Positions 1-6,082 of a stretch of 7,657 bases of DNA are shown piece by piece. The position numbers and the translations under genes were made by a program. Every line of letters starts with the position of its first letter. The stretch's first letter is position 1. Source of the DNA: an uncultured Actinomycetes bacterium (GTDB taxonomy: Bacteria; Actinomycetota; Actinomycetes; Nanopelagicales; Nanopelagicaceae); assembly GCA_903865885.1 (NCBI GenBank), contig CAIPLJ010000043.1, positions 1 to 7,657 on the forward strand, in the 5' to 3' direction. The notes under the pieces are model-generated. The model was not told the origin of the DNA, searched no databases, and was given only the letters and a program-made list of their open reading frames with translations.

Positions 1-4
1 GTAG

Positions 5-646
5 TTAGAGAGAACGCAGTACTGCTGTAACGATTCCTAGTACTTCACATTGATAGCCATCGATAGGTGCGAAGTCATCGTTTGCAGGAAGCAACCAGAT
101 GTGGCCGCCCTTGCGTGAGAATGTTTTAACAGTTGCTTCGCCATCGATCATTGCAGCGACGATGTCACCGTTGTTGGCATCTTTCTGCTGGCGGATAACA
201 ACGTAATCGCCATCGCAGATTGCAGCGTTAATCATGGATTCACCCTTTACTTTGAGCATAAAGAGATCGCCCTTGCCGACGAGTGATTCAGGAAGAGGAA
301 GTGTTTCTTCGACTTGTTGATCTGCAGTGATGGGAACACCTGCAGCGATAGAACCAACGAGTGGAATAAAGCGAGTCTTATCTGTGTGGGCGCCAGCGCC
401 GGTCATTGAATCGGGAAGCACGACCTCCATTGCGCGACCGCGATCTGCATCGCGGCGGATGAAGCCCTTTTCCTCGAGGATATCGAGTTGGTATTTGACT
501 GATGCGGGGGAGTTCAGGCCTGCAGCTTCGCCGATCTCGCGCATGGATGGGGCATAGCCCTGGGATTCAGAGGCTGTCTTGATGAAGTCGAGGATCGATA
601 CCTGGCGGGTGGTCAGCTCAGGCTTTTGTGTGGGGTTCTTGGCCAT
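5..646 (-). CDS. lexA: LexA, SOS-response repressor and self-cleaving serine protease
   Basis: LexA represses DNA-damage genes and is inactivated when RecA filaments on single-stranded DNA trigger its self-cleavage. Using the ATG at 646 the protein has 213 residues, normal for the family. An N-terminal winged helix-turn-helix (about residues 10-75, with SMREIGEAAGLNSPASVKYQ) is followed by an S24 peptidase domain. That domain has the Ala102-Gly103 cleavage site, nucleophile Ser137 (KGESM) and general base Lys174 (ATVKTF). All catalytic elements are present, so the protein should be functional. The frame also extends upstream to a TTG at 685, but that codon lies inside an SOS operator, so the ATG at 646 is preferred; its Shine-Dalgarno is weak (GGA about 12 bases upstream). 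It is divergent from the LysM gene, and an SOS box 32 bases upstream of the start implies autoregulation. Confidence 0.97.
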   Translation of the reverse strand: MAKNPTQKPELTTRQVSILDFIKTASESQGYAPSMREIGEAAGLNSPASVKYQLDILEEKGFIRRDADRGRAMEVVLPDSMTGAGAHTDKTRFIPLVGSIAAGVPITADQQVEETLPLPESLVGKGDLFMLKVKGESMINAAICDGDYVVIRQQKDANNGDIVAAMIDGEATVKTFSRKGGHIWLLPANDDFAPIDGYQCEVLGIVTAVLRSL

Positions 647-677
647 ACACAGATTGTTCCACAGGTTGGGGATAAAT

Positions 678-693
678 TCAAACAAATGTTCGA
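678..693. promoter_or_regulatory. SOS box (LexA operator), lexA-proximal
   Basis: TCAAACAAATGTTCGA matches the actinobacterial SOS-box pattern TCGAAC-N4-GTTCGA with a single mismatch in the left half-site. It lies just upstream of the lexA start on the minus strand, so it most likely serves lexA autoregulation. A TATTTT on the minus strand at 694-699 could be a -10 element that would put the transcript start inside the box, but I see no good -35 for it. Confidence 0.85.
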
Positions 694-700
694 AAAATAG

Positions 701-729
701 TTGCAGGTGTCGGTGGGGGGATGTATGGT
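701..729 (+). promoter_or_regulatory. Sigma-70-type promoter of the LysM SOS gene
   Basis: A -35 element TTGCAG (701-706) and a -10 element TATGGT (724-729) are separated by exactly 17 bases and point towards the LysM gene at 796. The predicted transcript start, near 736, falls at the edge of the perfect SOS box at 737-752, so bound LexA would block RNA polymerase. This leaves a leader of about 60 bases. Confidence 0.65.
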
Positions 730-736
730 TTACCTA

Positions 737-752
737 TCGAACAAGTGTTCGA
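737..752. promoter_or_regulatory. SOS box (LexA operator), perfect palindrome
   Basis: TCGAACAAGTGTTCGA has two perfectly complementary 6-base half-sites around a 4-base centre, the full actinobacterial (mycobacterial-type) SOS consensus. It starts 7 bases after the -10 of the LysM gene promoter and so should hold that gene under tight LexA repression. A second, one-mismatch box lies 59 bases to the left, and both may contribute to control of the divergent pair. Confidence 0.93.
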
Positions 753-795
753 AAACCTTCCCCAAAGGTTTAGTCAGTAGCGAAAGAGACGAACC

Positions 796-1164
796 ATGAG
801 CACAATGACACTAACTTCATATGGCTCCAAAGTGAGTGTAAATCAAGGCTTTCAGGCCAATCCGTCTGCGGTTACCCTTAATCGTCGTGGTCGCCTTGCC
901 CGTACATGCGTGGTTCTCTCTCTCGCTATCGTCTTGGGCTCGGTTGTCAGCGCTAAAGCTGGGGCTGGCACAACATCTGCCCCTGTGGCAGCCGGATCCT
1001 TCATCACCGTCACCGTGGCCCCTGGCGAGACTGTCTGGTCACTGGCCAATCGCCTCTCAGGTGGCTCAGATGTGCGCTCGCTCGTCTCCGAGATCATCTC
1101 GGTCAACTCCCTCGCCTCGGTCGATCTTTCGGCTGGCCAGAAGCTGCGTATCCCGCTGAAGTAG
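796..1164 (+). CDS. LysM-domain membrane protein, likely SOS-induced cell-division inhibitor (ChiZ/DivS/YneA-like)
   Basis: The product is a 122-residue protein. A basic stretch RRGRLAR (30-36) is followed by one hydrophobic segment (about 38-53), predicting a cytoplasmic N-terminus and an outward-facing C-terminus. Residues 70-121 form a LysM peptidoglycan-binding domain (PGET at 76-79, W81, AGQKLRIP at 113-120). Small single-span LysM proteins beside lexA are known as damage-induced division blockers: ChiZ (Rv2719c) in mycobacteria, DivS in Corynebacterium, YneA in Bacillus. Position, topology and the perfect SOS box in its promoter all support the same role. The specific function is inferred from this context, because a LysM domain alone does not fix it. 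A GAAAGAGA element at 782-789 is a weak ribosome site. The C-terminal half uses more G/C-ending codons than nrdJ. Confidence 0.85.
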   Translation: MSTMTLTSYGSKVSVNQGFQANPSAVTLNRRGRLARTCVVLSLAIVLGSVVSAKAGAGTTSAPVAAGSFITVTVAPGETVWSLANRLSGGSDVRSLVSEIISVNSLASVDLSAGQKLRIPLK

Positions 1165-1226
1165 GCCTAGCGGCGCGACACGAAGAAAATATTTCTACTC
1201 AGCAGGCAGAGTCTCAAGAAATGCTT

Positions 1227-1232
1227 TATAGT
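1227..1232 (+). promoter_or_regulatory. Possible -10 element of the nrdR-nrdJ operon
   Basis: TATAGT is a good -10 hexamer and lies immediately before two NrdR-box-like sequences, so a repressor bound there would cover the transcript start (near 1239). No convincing -35 is seen at the expected distance. The untranslated leader would be about 120 bases. Confidence 0.35.
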
Positions 1233-1234
1233 TC

Positions 1235-1250
1235 CCACTAGATGTAGGGG
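1235..1250. promoter_or_regulatory. Putative NrdR box 1
   Basis: CCACTAGATGTAGGGG agrees at about 11 of 16 positions with the recalled NrdR-box pattern acaCwAtATaTwGtgt, including the conserved C at position 4 and G at position 13. It is paired with a second such element 15 bases downstream, the tandem arrangement typical of NrdR operators. It lies about 110 bases upstream of nrdR. Confidence 0.65.
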
Positions 1251-1265
1251 TCGAAAGCGTTAAAA

Positions 1266-1281
1266 CTTCCATAAGTAGTGT
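1266..1281. promoter_or_regulatory. Putative NrdR box 2
   Basis: CTTCCATAAGTAGTGT matches about 10 of 16 positions of the NrdR-box pattern and is strongest in the right half (TAGTGT). Its centre is 31 bases from that of box 1, close to three helical turns, so both sites face the same side of the DNA as expected for cooperative NrdR binding. Confidence 0.65.
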
Positions 1282-1358
1282 TTTTACGGTAGTTTTCGCA
1301 GTTCACCAATACACCCGAATCTGGGAAAAATAGAGCATTCGAAGGGAGACACGCCGAG

Positions 1359-1886
1359 ATGATTTGCCCGTTCTGCAGACACGATGATTCTCGAGTGGTC
1401 GACTCCCGTCCGGTCGTTGATGGCACAGAAATCCGCCGCCGCCGCGAATGCCCAAAGTGCGGCCAGCGATTTTCAACCCAAGAGGTTGCACTGCTCAACA
1501 TCATCAAGCGATCAGGGGCCACTGAGCCATTTAGCCGCGAGAAAGTTCTTGTCGGCGTTCGCAAAGCGTGCCAAGGTCGCCCAGTAGATGAAGATGATTT
1601 AGTTCTCTTGGCCCAGCGAGTAGAAGAGACCCTTCGCGGAACTGGCCAAGCTGAAATTGAAGCTCAAGAAGTAGGAATGGCAATCCTTGCGCCACTCCGC
1701 GAACTCGATGAGGTGGCCTACCTCCGATACGCGTCTGTGTACCGTAACTTTGCCTCCCTTGAAGATTTCGAAGGTGAGATAGCACTTCTCCGCGCCCTTC
1801 CTTCGAGTGCAACAAATGCAACATCGGCAACAAATGCAAGAACACCAGATACAACATCAACAGCTCAACAGAAGACGGGGAAATAA
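1359..1886 (+). CDS. nrdR: NrdR, ATP-cone transcriptional repressor of ribonucleotide reductase genes
   Basis: NrdR senses ATP/dATP and represses ribonucleotide reductase genes by binding tandem NrdR boxes. The 175-residue protein begins at once with the family zinc ribbon (Cys3, Cys6, Cys31, Cys34; MICPFC and ECPKCGQRF), followed by an ATP-cone domain at about 46-136. The last 25 or so residues (about 149-175) are a Ser/Thr/Ala/Asn-rich low-complexity tail beyond the usual 150-residue core, probably disordered. The start at 1359 is set by the conserved MICPFC beginning and an AAGGGAG ribosome site at 1342-1348. The stop is 3 bases before nrdJ, so the two are co-transcribed. The pair of box-like sites upstream suggests it represses its own operon. 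Confidence 0.96.
   Translation: MICPFCRHDDSRVVDSRPVVDGTEIRRRRECPKCGQRFSTQEVALLNIIKRSGATEPFSREKVLVGVRKACQGRPVDEDDLVLLAQRVEETLRGTGQAEIEAQEVGMAILAPLRELDEVAYLRYASVYRNFASLEDFEGEIALLRALPSSATNATSATNARTPDTTSTAQQKTGK
1809..1839 (+). repeat. Short direct repeat in the nrdR tail
   Basis: GCAACAAATGCAA occurs twice (1809-1821 and 1827-1839) with an 18-base period, giving a repeated SATNAT/SATNAR peptide in the C-terminal tail of NrdR. The period is a multiple of three, so gain or loss of a unit would keep the frame. It is probably a slippage product in a weakly constrained tail. Confidence 0.8.
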
Positions 1887-1889
1887 CAC

Positions 1890-4727
1890 ATGTCAGATAC
1901 GGTCATCAATCGACCAACTTCGAAAGTTAAGGGCGGAAAGGCTCTTACTGTCGAAAGAATTTACACAACAGAAGGTGTTCATCCATATGACACAGTCACA
2001 TGGGATCGCCGCGATGTTGTTCAACAGAATTGGAAGACTGGCGAAGTTGTTTTCGAACAACGCGGCGTTGAATTCCCTGACTTCTGGTCAGTGAATGCTT
2101 CAACGATCGTAACCACCAAGTACTTCCGTGGCGCAGTCGGTGCCGAAAATCGCGAATGGTCTCTTAAGCAGGTCATTGATCGCGTTGTACTTACCTATAC
2201 AAAGGCCGGAAAAGAATTCGGTTACTTTGCAACAGATAACGATGCAACAATTTTCGAGCACGAACTCACACATATGCTCATGCACCAAATCTTCTCTTTC
2301 AACTCCCCTGTTTGGTTTAACGTCGGAACTGCTGCCCCACAGCAAGTATCTGCATGCTTTATCTTGTCTGTTGATGACACTATGGATTCAATCCTTAACT
2401 GGTATCGCGAAGAAGGAATGATCTTTAAGGGCGGTTCTGGTGCCGGTCTTAACTTGTCACGTATCCGTTCTTCAAAGGAACTCCTTAAGTCAGGTGGAAC
2501 AGCTTCTGGCCCAGTTTCATTTATGCGTGGTGCTGACGCATCCGCTGGAACAATCAAATCTGGTGGCGCAACCCGTCGCGCAGCAAAGATGGTTGTTCTC
2601 GATGTAGATCACCCAGATATCGAAGAATTCATCGAAACAAAGGTCTCTGAAGAGCAGAAGATTCGCGCACTTCGCGATGCTGGCTTCGATATGGACCTCG
2701 GTGGAAAAGACATCATCTCTGTTCAGTATCAGAATGCAAATAACTCAGTACGCGTTAGCGACGAGTTCATGCGTGCTTACGAGAACGGAACCGAATTCGG
2801 TCTAAAGGCTCGCTCAACTGGCGAAGTCCTCGAGACAACAGATGCTCGCAAGCTCTTCCGCAAGATGGCAGAAGCTGCATGGGCGTGTGCTGATCCTGGA
2901 ATCCAGTACGACGACACCATCAATGATTGGCACACAAACCCAGAGACAGGTCGCATCAATGCGTCTAACCCTTGCTCTGAGTACATGTCACTCGATAACT
3001 CATCTTGTAACTTGGCTTCATTGAACTTGATGAAGTTCCTCAAGTCAGATGGTTCATTTGATGCAAAGACATTTGGAAAAGCTGCAGAGATGATCATCAC
3101 TGCGATGGATATCTCAATCTGTTTCGCAGATTTCCCAACACAAGCAATCGGCGAGACAACTCGCGCATACCGCCAACTCGGAATCGGTTATGCAAACCTC
3201 GGTGCTCTTCTTATGGCATCTGGACTTGCATACGACTCTGAAGGTGGACGTGCTGTAGCTGGTGCAATCACTTCACTTATGTCAGGTATTACCTACAAGC
3301 GTTCTGCAGAACTTGCTGGCATTGTTGGTCCATACGATGGCTTCGCACGAAATGCAACTGCACATGCTCGCGTTATGCGTAAGCACGCAGCTGCATCATC
3401 TGCTGCAAAGCAAGAGACAACTCTTGATATCGATGTATGGGCAGAAGCCAATAAGGCTTGGGATGCATGCCTCACAATTGGTGACAAGAACGGATGGCGC
3501 AATGCGCAGATCTCAGTTCTTGCACCAACAGGAACAATCGGTTTGATGATGGATTGCGATACAACTGGTATCGAACCTGACTTCTCATTGGTTAAGTTCA
3601 AGAAGCTTGTCGGTGGCGGATCTATGCAGATCGTTAACCAGACAGTTCCTCAGGCTCTCCGCAAGCTCGGTTACACCGAAGAGACCATCGAAGCGATCGT
3701 TGAATTTATCGCAGCAAACGGACACGTCATCGATGCGCCAGGACTTAAGCAAGAGCATTACGACATCTTTGACTGTGCACTTGGTGCACGATCAATTGCT
3801 CCAATGGGCCACGTGCGCATGATGGCGGCTTGCCAGCCATTCTTGTCAGGTGCAATTTCAAAGACAGTAAACCTCCCAGAGGATGCAACTGTTGAAGAAG
3901 TGGAAGAGGTTTACTACGAAGGTTGGAAGCTCGGACTTAAGGCACTCGCTGTTTACCGCGATAACTGCAAGGTCGGCCAGCCACTTTCAGATGGAAAGGC
4001 TAAGAAGAAGGATGTTGTTGCCGATGTTGAAATCGCAACACCAGTGCGTAAGCGCCTTCCTAAGTCACGTCCTGCAACTACAACATCATTCTCAGTCGGA
4101 GGCGCAGAGGGTTATATGACCGCCGGTGCATACGCTGATGGTGCACTTGGTGAAGTCTTCCTCAAGCTCGGTAAGCAGGGTTCAACTCTTGCCGGTGTGA
4201 TGGATGCATTCTCAATCGCAGTTTCAATTGGACTTCAATACGGAGTGCCACTTGAGACATTCGTTGAGAAGTTCACCAACCTTCGCTTCGAACCAGCAGG
4301 TATGACAGATGATGCAGATGTTCGCATCGCACAGTCAATGATGGATTACATCTTCCGTCGCTTGGCACTTGATTACCTTCCATTCGAACAGCGTTCAGCA
4401 ATGGGTCTCTACACAGCAGCAGAGCGCGCAGCAGCTCTCGATAACGGTGGCGAATATGCACCCGTATCTAATGCAGCGAGCGCGAGTGCTGATACCCCAA
4501 AAGCAGTTGCGCCTGTGGCGGCTCCTGCGGCTGCTCCAAGTAAGCCAGTAGCTGTAAAGATTGAAGCTGCACCACTTGCAGCGACAATCGGTTCATCATC
4601 TGATCTCCTTGAATCAATGGGAATCAAATCTGATGCACCGCTCTGTATGACATGTGGCGTAAAGATGCGTATGTCAGGTGCTTGCTTTGTATGCGAAGGT
4701 TGTGGAAACACATCTGGTTGCAGCTAA
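1890..4727 (+). CDS. nrdJ: Adenosylcobalamin-dependent (class II) ribonucleoside-diphosphate reductase
   Basis: This enzyme makes deoxyribonucleotides from ribonucleotides in the cytoplasm, using a cobalamin-generated thiyl radical and needing no oxygen or radical-forming subunit. The 945-residue length suits actinobacterial NrdJ. Visible active-site residues are the redox pair Cys156 (SACFILS) and Cys373 (SSCNLASLNL), and the radical-site motif Asn360-Pro-Cys362-Ser-Glu364. The barrel motif PTGTIG (546-551) is followed by DCDTTGIEPDF (555-565). An Ala/Pro-rich linker (about 865-905) leads to a Cys-rich tail (C919, C922, C932, C935, C938, C944), as expected for the zinc ribbon and the swinging cysteine pair that re-reduces the active site. 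ATG follows nrdR after 3 bases; GGGGA at 1877-1881 is the ribosome site. I recognise no cobalamin riboswitch upstream. The cell must make or import B12. Confidence 0.97.
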   Translation: MSDTVINRPTSKVKGGKALTVERIYTTEGVHPYDTVTWDRRDVVQQNWKTGEVVFEQRGVEFPDFWSVNASTIVTTKYFRGAVGAENREWSLKQVIDRVVLTYTKAGKEFGYFATDNDATIFEHELTHMLMHQIFSFNSPVWFNVGTAAPQQVSACFILSVDDTMDSILNWYREEGMIFKGGSGAGLNLSRIRSSKELLKSGGTASGPVSFMRGADASAGTIKSGGATRRAAKMVVLDVDHPDIEEFIETKVSEEQKIRALRDAGFDMDLGGKDIISVQYQNANNSVRVSDEFMRAYENGTEFGLKARSTGEVLETTDARKLFRKMAEAAWACADPGIQYDDTINDWHTNPETGRINASNPCSEYMSLDNSSCNLASLNLMKFLKSDGSFDAKTFGKAAEMIITAMDISICFADFPTQAIGETTRAYRQLGIGYANLGALLMASGLAYDSEGGRAVAGAITSLMSGITYKRSAELAGIVGPYDGFARNATAHARVMRKHAAASSAAKQETTLDIDVWAEANKAWDACLTIGDKNGWRNAQISVLAPTGTIGLMMDCDTTGIEPDFSLVKFKKLVGGGSMQIVNQTVPQALRKLGYTEETIEAIVEFIAANGHVIDAPGLKQEHYDIFDCALGARSIAPMGHVRMMAACQPFLSGAISKTVNLPEDATVEEVEEVYYEGWKLGLKALAVYRDNCKVGQPLSDGKAKKKDVVADVEIATPVRKRLPKSRPATTTSFSVGGAEGYMTAGAYADGALGEVFLKLGKQGSTLAGVMDAFSIAVSIGLQYGVPLETFVEKFTNLRFEPAGMTDDADVRIAQSMMDYIFRRLALDYLPFEQRSAMGLYTAAERAAALDNGGEYAPVSNAASASADTPKAVAPVAAPAAAPSKPVAVKIEAAPLAATIGSSSDLLESMGIKSDAPLCMTCGVKMRMSGACFVCEGCGNTSGCS

Positions 4728-4745
4728 AAAGTAACTCTTAGTAAA

Positions 4746-4790
4746 GAAATCCCTCGACTTGGTTACAGGTCGGGGGATTTCTCTTTCTCT
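4746..4790 (+). terminator. Intrinsic terminator of the nrdR-nrdJ operon
   Basis: A 13-bp stem (4746-4758 with 4769-4781, one T-G wobble) closes a 10-base loop and is followed by a pyrimidine-rich tail (TCTTTCTCT). It begins 18 bases after the nrdJ stop codon. The element is a near copy of the pnuC terminator at 5274-5311, in opposite orientation. Confidence 0.88.
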
Positions 4791-4850
4791 ACAGGGCTAG
4801 TGACGCCTACAGTCCAACTCTAAGTCTTATGAAGGTGCTATCTTTTCTCA

Positions 4851-5040
4851 TAACGAACAGATGCGCCTCTGAGGACTCGTATCTGGTGGCCGGCAAGTCA
4901 GCTTTGATTTAATTCGAAGGTGGCTACCGGCCTCGTTACTAAAATGGAAACACCGCCTTGAGTAAACCCAAGACGGCGTTCCAACTTCGGTTAGGAAGTA
5001 TCCGAGTGCCCGTCGTTTCTGCGGCGGGCATTCTTCATTT
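4851..5040 (+). ncRNA. Candidate structured non-coding RNA, unknown family
   Basis: No protein gene fits this stretch convincingly, but on the plus strand several helices can form in order. TAACGA (4851-4856) can pair with TCGTTA (4933-4938) as a closing helix. Directly inside it, GGCCGG (4888-4893) pairs with CCGGCC (4927-4932), extended by AGC/GCT. An imperfect GGAA...TTCC hairpin (4946-4982), a small ACTTC/GAAGT hairpin (4984-4999) and a 9-bp GC-rich hairpin (5007-5030) with a pyrimidine-rich tail follow. There is no co-directional gene downstream, so a trans-acting RNA is more likely than a leader. The 5' end is a guess; TATCTT at 4839-4844 could be a -10 but lacks a clear -35. I matched it to no known family (tmRNA, RNase P, SRP, 6S and common riboswitches considered by eye). 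Helices found by eye can arise by chance. Confidence 0.3.
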
Positions 5041-5104
5041 CTATAAATAGAAAAATGAATCTGCACGTGCACAAAACAATCTCGAGCATTTCTGATGCCT
5101 TCAT
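4991..5104 (-). CDS. Possible 37-residue small protein, unrecognised
   Basis: An ATG at 5104 on the minus strand is preceded by a strong Shine-Dalgarno sequence, GGGAGGAG (5107-5114), with slightly short spacing. The frame ends at TAA after 37 codons. The product would have a hydrophobic middle (about residues 8-21, including FIFLFI) and a basic, polar end (KNARRRNDGHSDTS). I recognise no family. The frame overlaps the GC-rich hairpin at 5007-5030 and lies opposite the candidate structured RNA, so at most one of the two readings may be real. No promoter was identified. The ribosome site is the only positive evidence. Confidence 0.2.
   Translation of the reverse strand: MKASEMLEIVLCTCRFIFLFIEMKNARRRNDGHSDTS
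5007..5030 (+). terminator. GC-rich hairpin, possible intrinsic terminator inside the gap
   Basis: TGCCCGTCG (5007-5015) pairs along its full 9 bases with CGGCGGGCA (5022-5030), including one T-G wobble, around a 6-base loop. The following TTCTTCATTTCT is pyrimidine-rich but not a clean T-run, so termination strength is uncertain. Read on the minus strand there is no T-tract, so if it terminates it does so on the plus strand, as the likely 3' end of the candidate RNA. Confidence 0.45.
5034..5059. repeat. AT-rich inverted repeat
   Basis: TTCATTTCTAT (5034-5044) and ATAGAAAAATGAA (5047-5059) are inverted copies, differing by a 2-base insertion in the right arm. It follows the GC-rich hairpin directly. 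It could be a second hairpin behind the terminator, a protein-binding palindrome or chance in AT-rich DNA; nothing in the sequence decides this. Confidence 0.5.
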
Positions 5105-5273
5105 AACTCCTCCCTTCTCTCATCCACCACGGAAGTGGCGGAATTACTGGGGGAAGTCAGTGACGGAGCCCAATGAGATGTGGAGTTGAAGTGGGCGAAA
5201 AGTAGGCCTTTGAAAGCTAATGGATGGAGAATTTGTGAACACATGTGGAAAAGTTCAGGAAATTCTTGATGAC
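5105..5273. other. Remaining intergenic sequence without a recognisable feature
   Basis: No gene, RNA gene or mobile element is recognised here. The only structures noticed are a small hairpin CCACCAC-GGAA-GTGGCGG (5124-5141, one mismatch, GNRA-type loop on the plus strand) and an 8-base palindrome CACATGTG (5239-5246). Neither has a clear role. Confidence 0.5.
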
Positions 5274-5311
5274 AAAAAAATCCCCCGGCCTGTAATCAGA
5301 CCGAGGGATTT
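5274..5311 (-). terminator. Intrinsic terminator of pnuC
   Basis: Read on the minus strand, an 11-base arm (5301-5311) pairs with 5278-5288 (one imperfect position) and runs into seven consecutive Ts (complement of 5274-5280). It starts 14 bases after the pnuC stop codon. On the minus strand it matches 29 of 34 bases of the nrdJ terminator, including the loop portion TTACAGG. Confidence 0.9.
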
Positions 5312-5325
5312 CTTATTAGAACTAG

Positions 5326-6000
5326 TTAACTACTGACTGCTTCTCTCTTTGAGATACGTAGCCATGAGAAGAATCCCCATATAACAAATGGGAGATAGAT
5401 CGCATATAAAGTACCTGTTGGGTAGTAACCATTCTTAAGCGCAAATGGAACACCGACTGCATCGACTGCAACCCAGACAAGCCAGAACTCAACATAACCG
5501 CGGCTCATGCCATATGTAGCAAGTGCGGTTCCTGTGAAGATCCATGTATCAACGAAGAGCCACTGACCACTTTCGCCAAGACCCTTGAAAATTTGATACG
5601 CGATTGCAAAGAAGATTGCGATTGCAGGAAGAAGAACTAACTTCTCCTTTGAGGTTGTCCATCGAGGAGTTACTGGCGGAGCGCCTGCAATTCCAGTGCG
5701 CTTGTGATGTGCCCAGCGGACCCATCCGTATGCGCTGACGATGATTAAGAGAAGGTTGCGGCTTGCTTGACCGTAGAAGTTTGCGTGTTGTGTTGTGTCA
5801 CCGAATGAGAAGACGGCGCCGAGAAAAACTGTAAAGAGAAGGGCATCGCCGATGATGCCTACTGGCCAAGCGCTTACACGTCGTCGTGCACCAAGGATTG
5901 CGCTAGAAAGGCCAAGAACGCCGCCGATAATTTCGCGGACAGCTATGGACTTGGAACCGAAATGAATGGTGGCTTCAAAGAGCCATTGAAGGATTGACAT
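5326..6000 (-). CDS. pnuC: PnuC-family transporter, probably nicotinamide riboside uptake
   Basis: The product is an integral membrane protein of 224 residues, the usual PnuC size, with about seven hydrophobic segments. Family hallmarks are SAWPVGIIG (43-51), the aromatic YGWVRW (91-96) and the paired tryptophans of FWLVW (Trp173, Trp176) followed by VAVDAVGV; this W-x-x-W motif lines the substrate site in PnuC proteins. The family moves vitamin precursors by facilitated diffusion, with trapping by cytoplasmic phosphorylation. Nicotinamide riboside is the default substrate, but relatives PnuT (thiamine) and PnuX (riboflavin) look alike, and no partner kinase or riboswitch in the window settles it. 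No Shine-Dalgarno precedes the ATG at 6000, so translation may be weak or depend on a start very near the 5' end. A strong terminator follows. Confidence 0.88.
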   Translation of the reverse strand: MSILQWLFEATIHFGSKSIAVREIIGGVLGLSSAILGARRRVSAWPVGIIGDALLFTVFLGAVFSFGDTTQHANFYGQASRNLLLIIVSAYGWVRWAHHKRTGIAGAPPVTPRWTTSKEKLVLLPAIAIFFAIAYQIFKGLGESGQWLFVDTWIFTGTALATYGMSRGYVEFWLVWVAVDAVGVPFALKNGYYPTGTLYAIYLPFVIWGFFSWLRISKREAVSS

Positions 6001-6049
6001 AGTGGTGGAGTCTAACTTTTACTGGCCAAGCCCGCATTTCGGAGCAAGA

Positions 6050-6070
6050 GGGGCTAAGCCCTCGAGCCCC
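6050..6070 (-). terminator. Hairpin between the alcohol dehydrogenase gene and pnuC, possible weak terminator
   Basis: GGGGCT (6050-6055) pairs with AGCCCC (6065-6070) around a 9-base loop, beginning 12 bases beyond the dehydrogenase stop codon on the minus strand. The minus-strand sequence that follows (TCTTGCTCC) has only a poor T-tract. It may therefore attenuate transcription into pnuC without stopping it fully. Confidence 0.4.
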
Positions 6071-6082
6071 CTACATTTGCGG

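Noticed and set aside
647..685. N-terminal extension of lexA to a TTG codon at 685
   Set aside because: The TTG and next bases lie inside the SOS box, no ribosome site precedes it, and the added residues match nothing in LexA. The ATG at 646 gives the normal length.
852..1106. Antisense frame across the LysM gene, and similar antisense frames within nrdJ
   Set aside because: They are shadows of real genes: no ribosome sites, no recognisable domains, and the opposite strand has clear family motifs.
1165..1358. Cobalamin riboswitch ahead of the B12-dependent reductase operon
   Set aside because: No B12-box-like core was found; the two NrdR-box-like elements account better for control here.
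4869..4950. Hammerhead-ribozyme-like core (CTGAGGA at 4869-4875 and GAAA at 4947-4950)
   Set aside because: The bases after CTGAGGA do not pair with those before GAAA, so no stem II forms, and no cleavage-site stem is evident.
4848..5123. 91-residue minus-strand frame in the gap
   Set aside because: It has no family resemblance, an irregular composition rich in Cys and Arg, and a weak initiation context. The strong Shine-Dalgarno nearby serves a different frame (ATG at 5104).
4782..5277. A mobile element or attachment site between the inverted terminators
   Set aside because: No transposase or integrase frame, no target duplication and no tRNA edge; the repeats work as terminators for the flanking genes.
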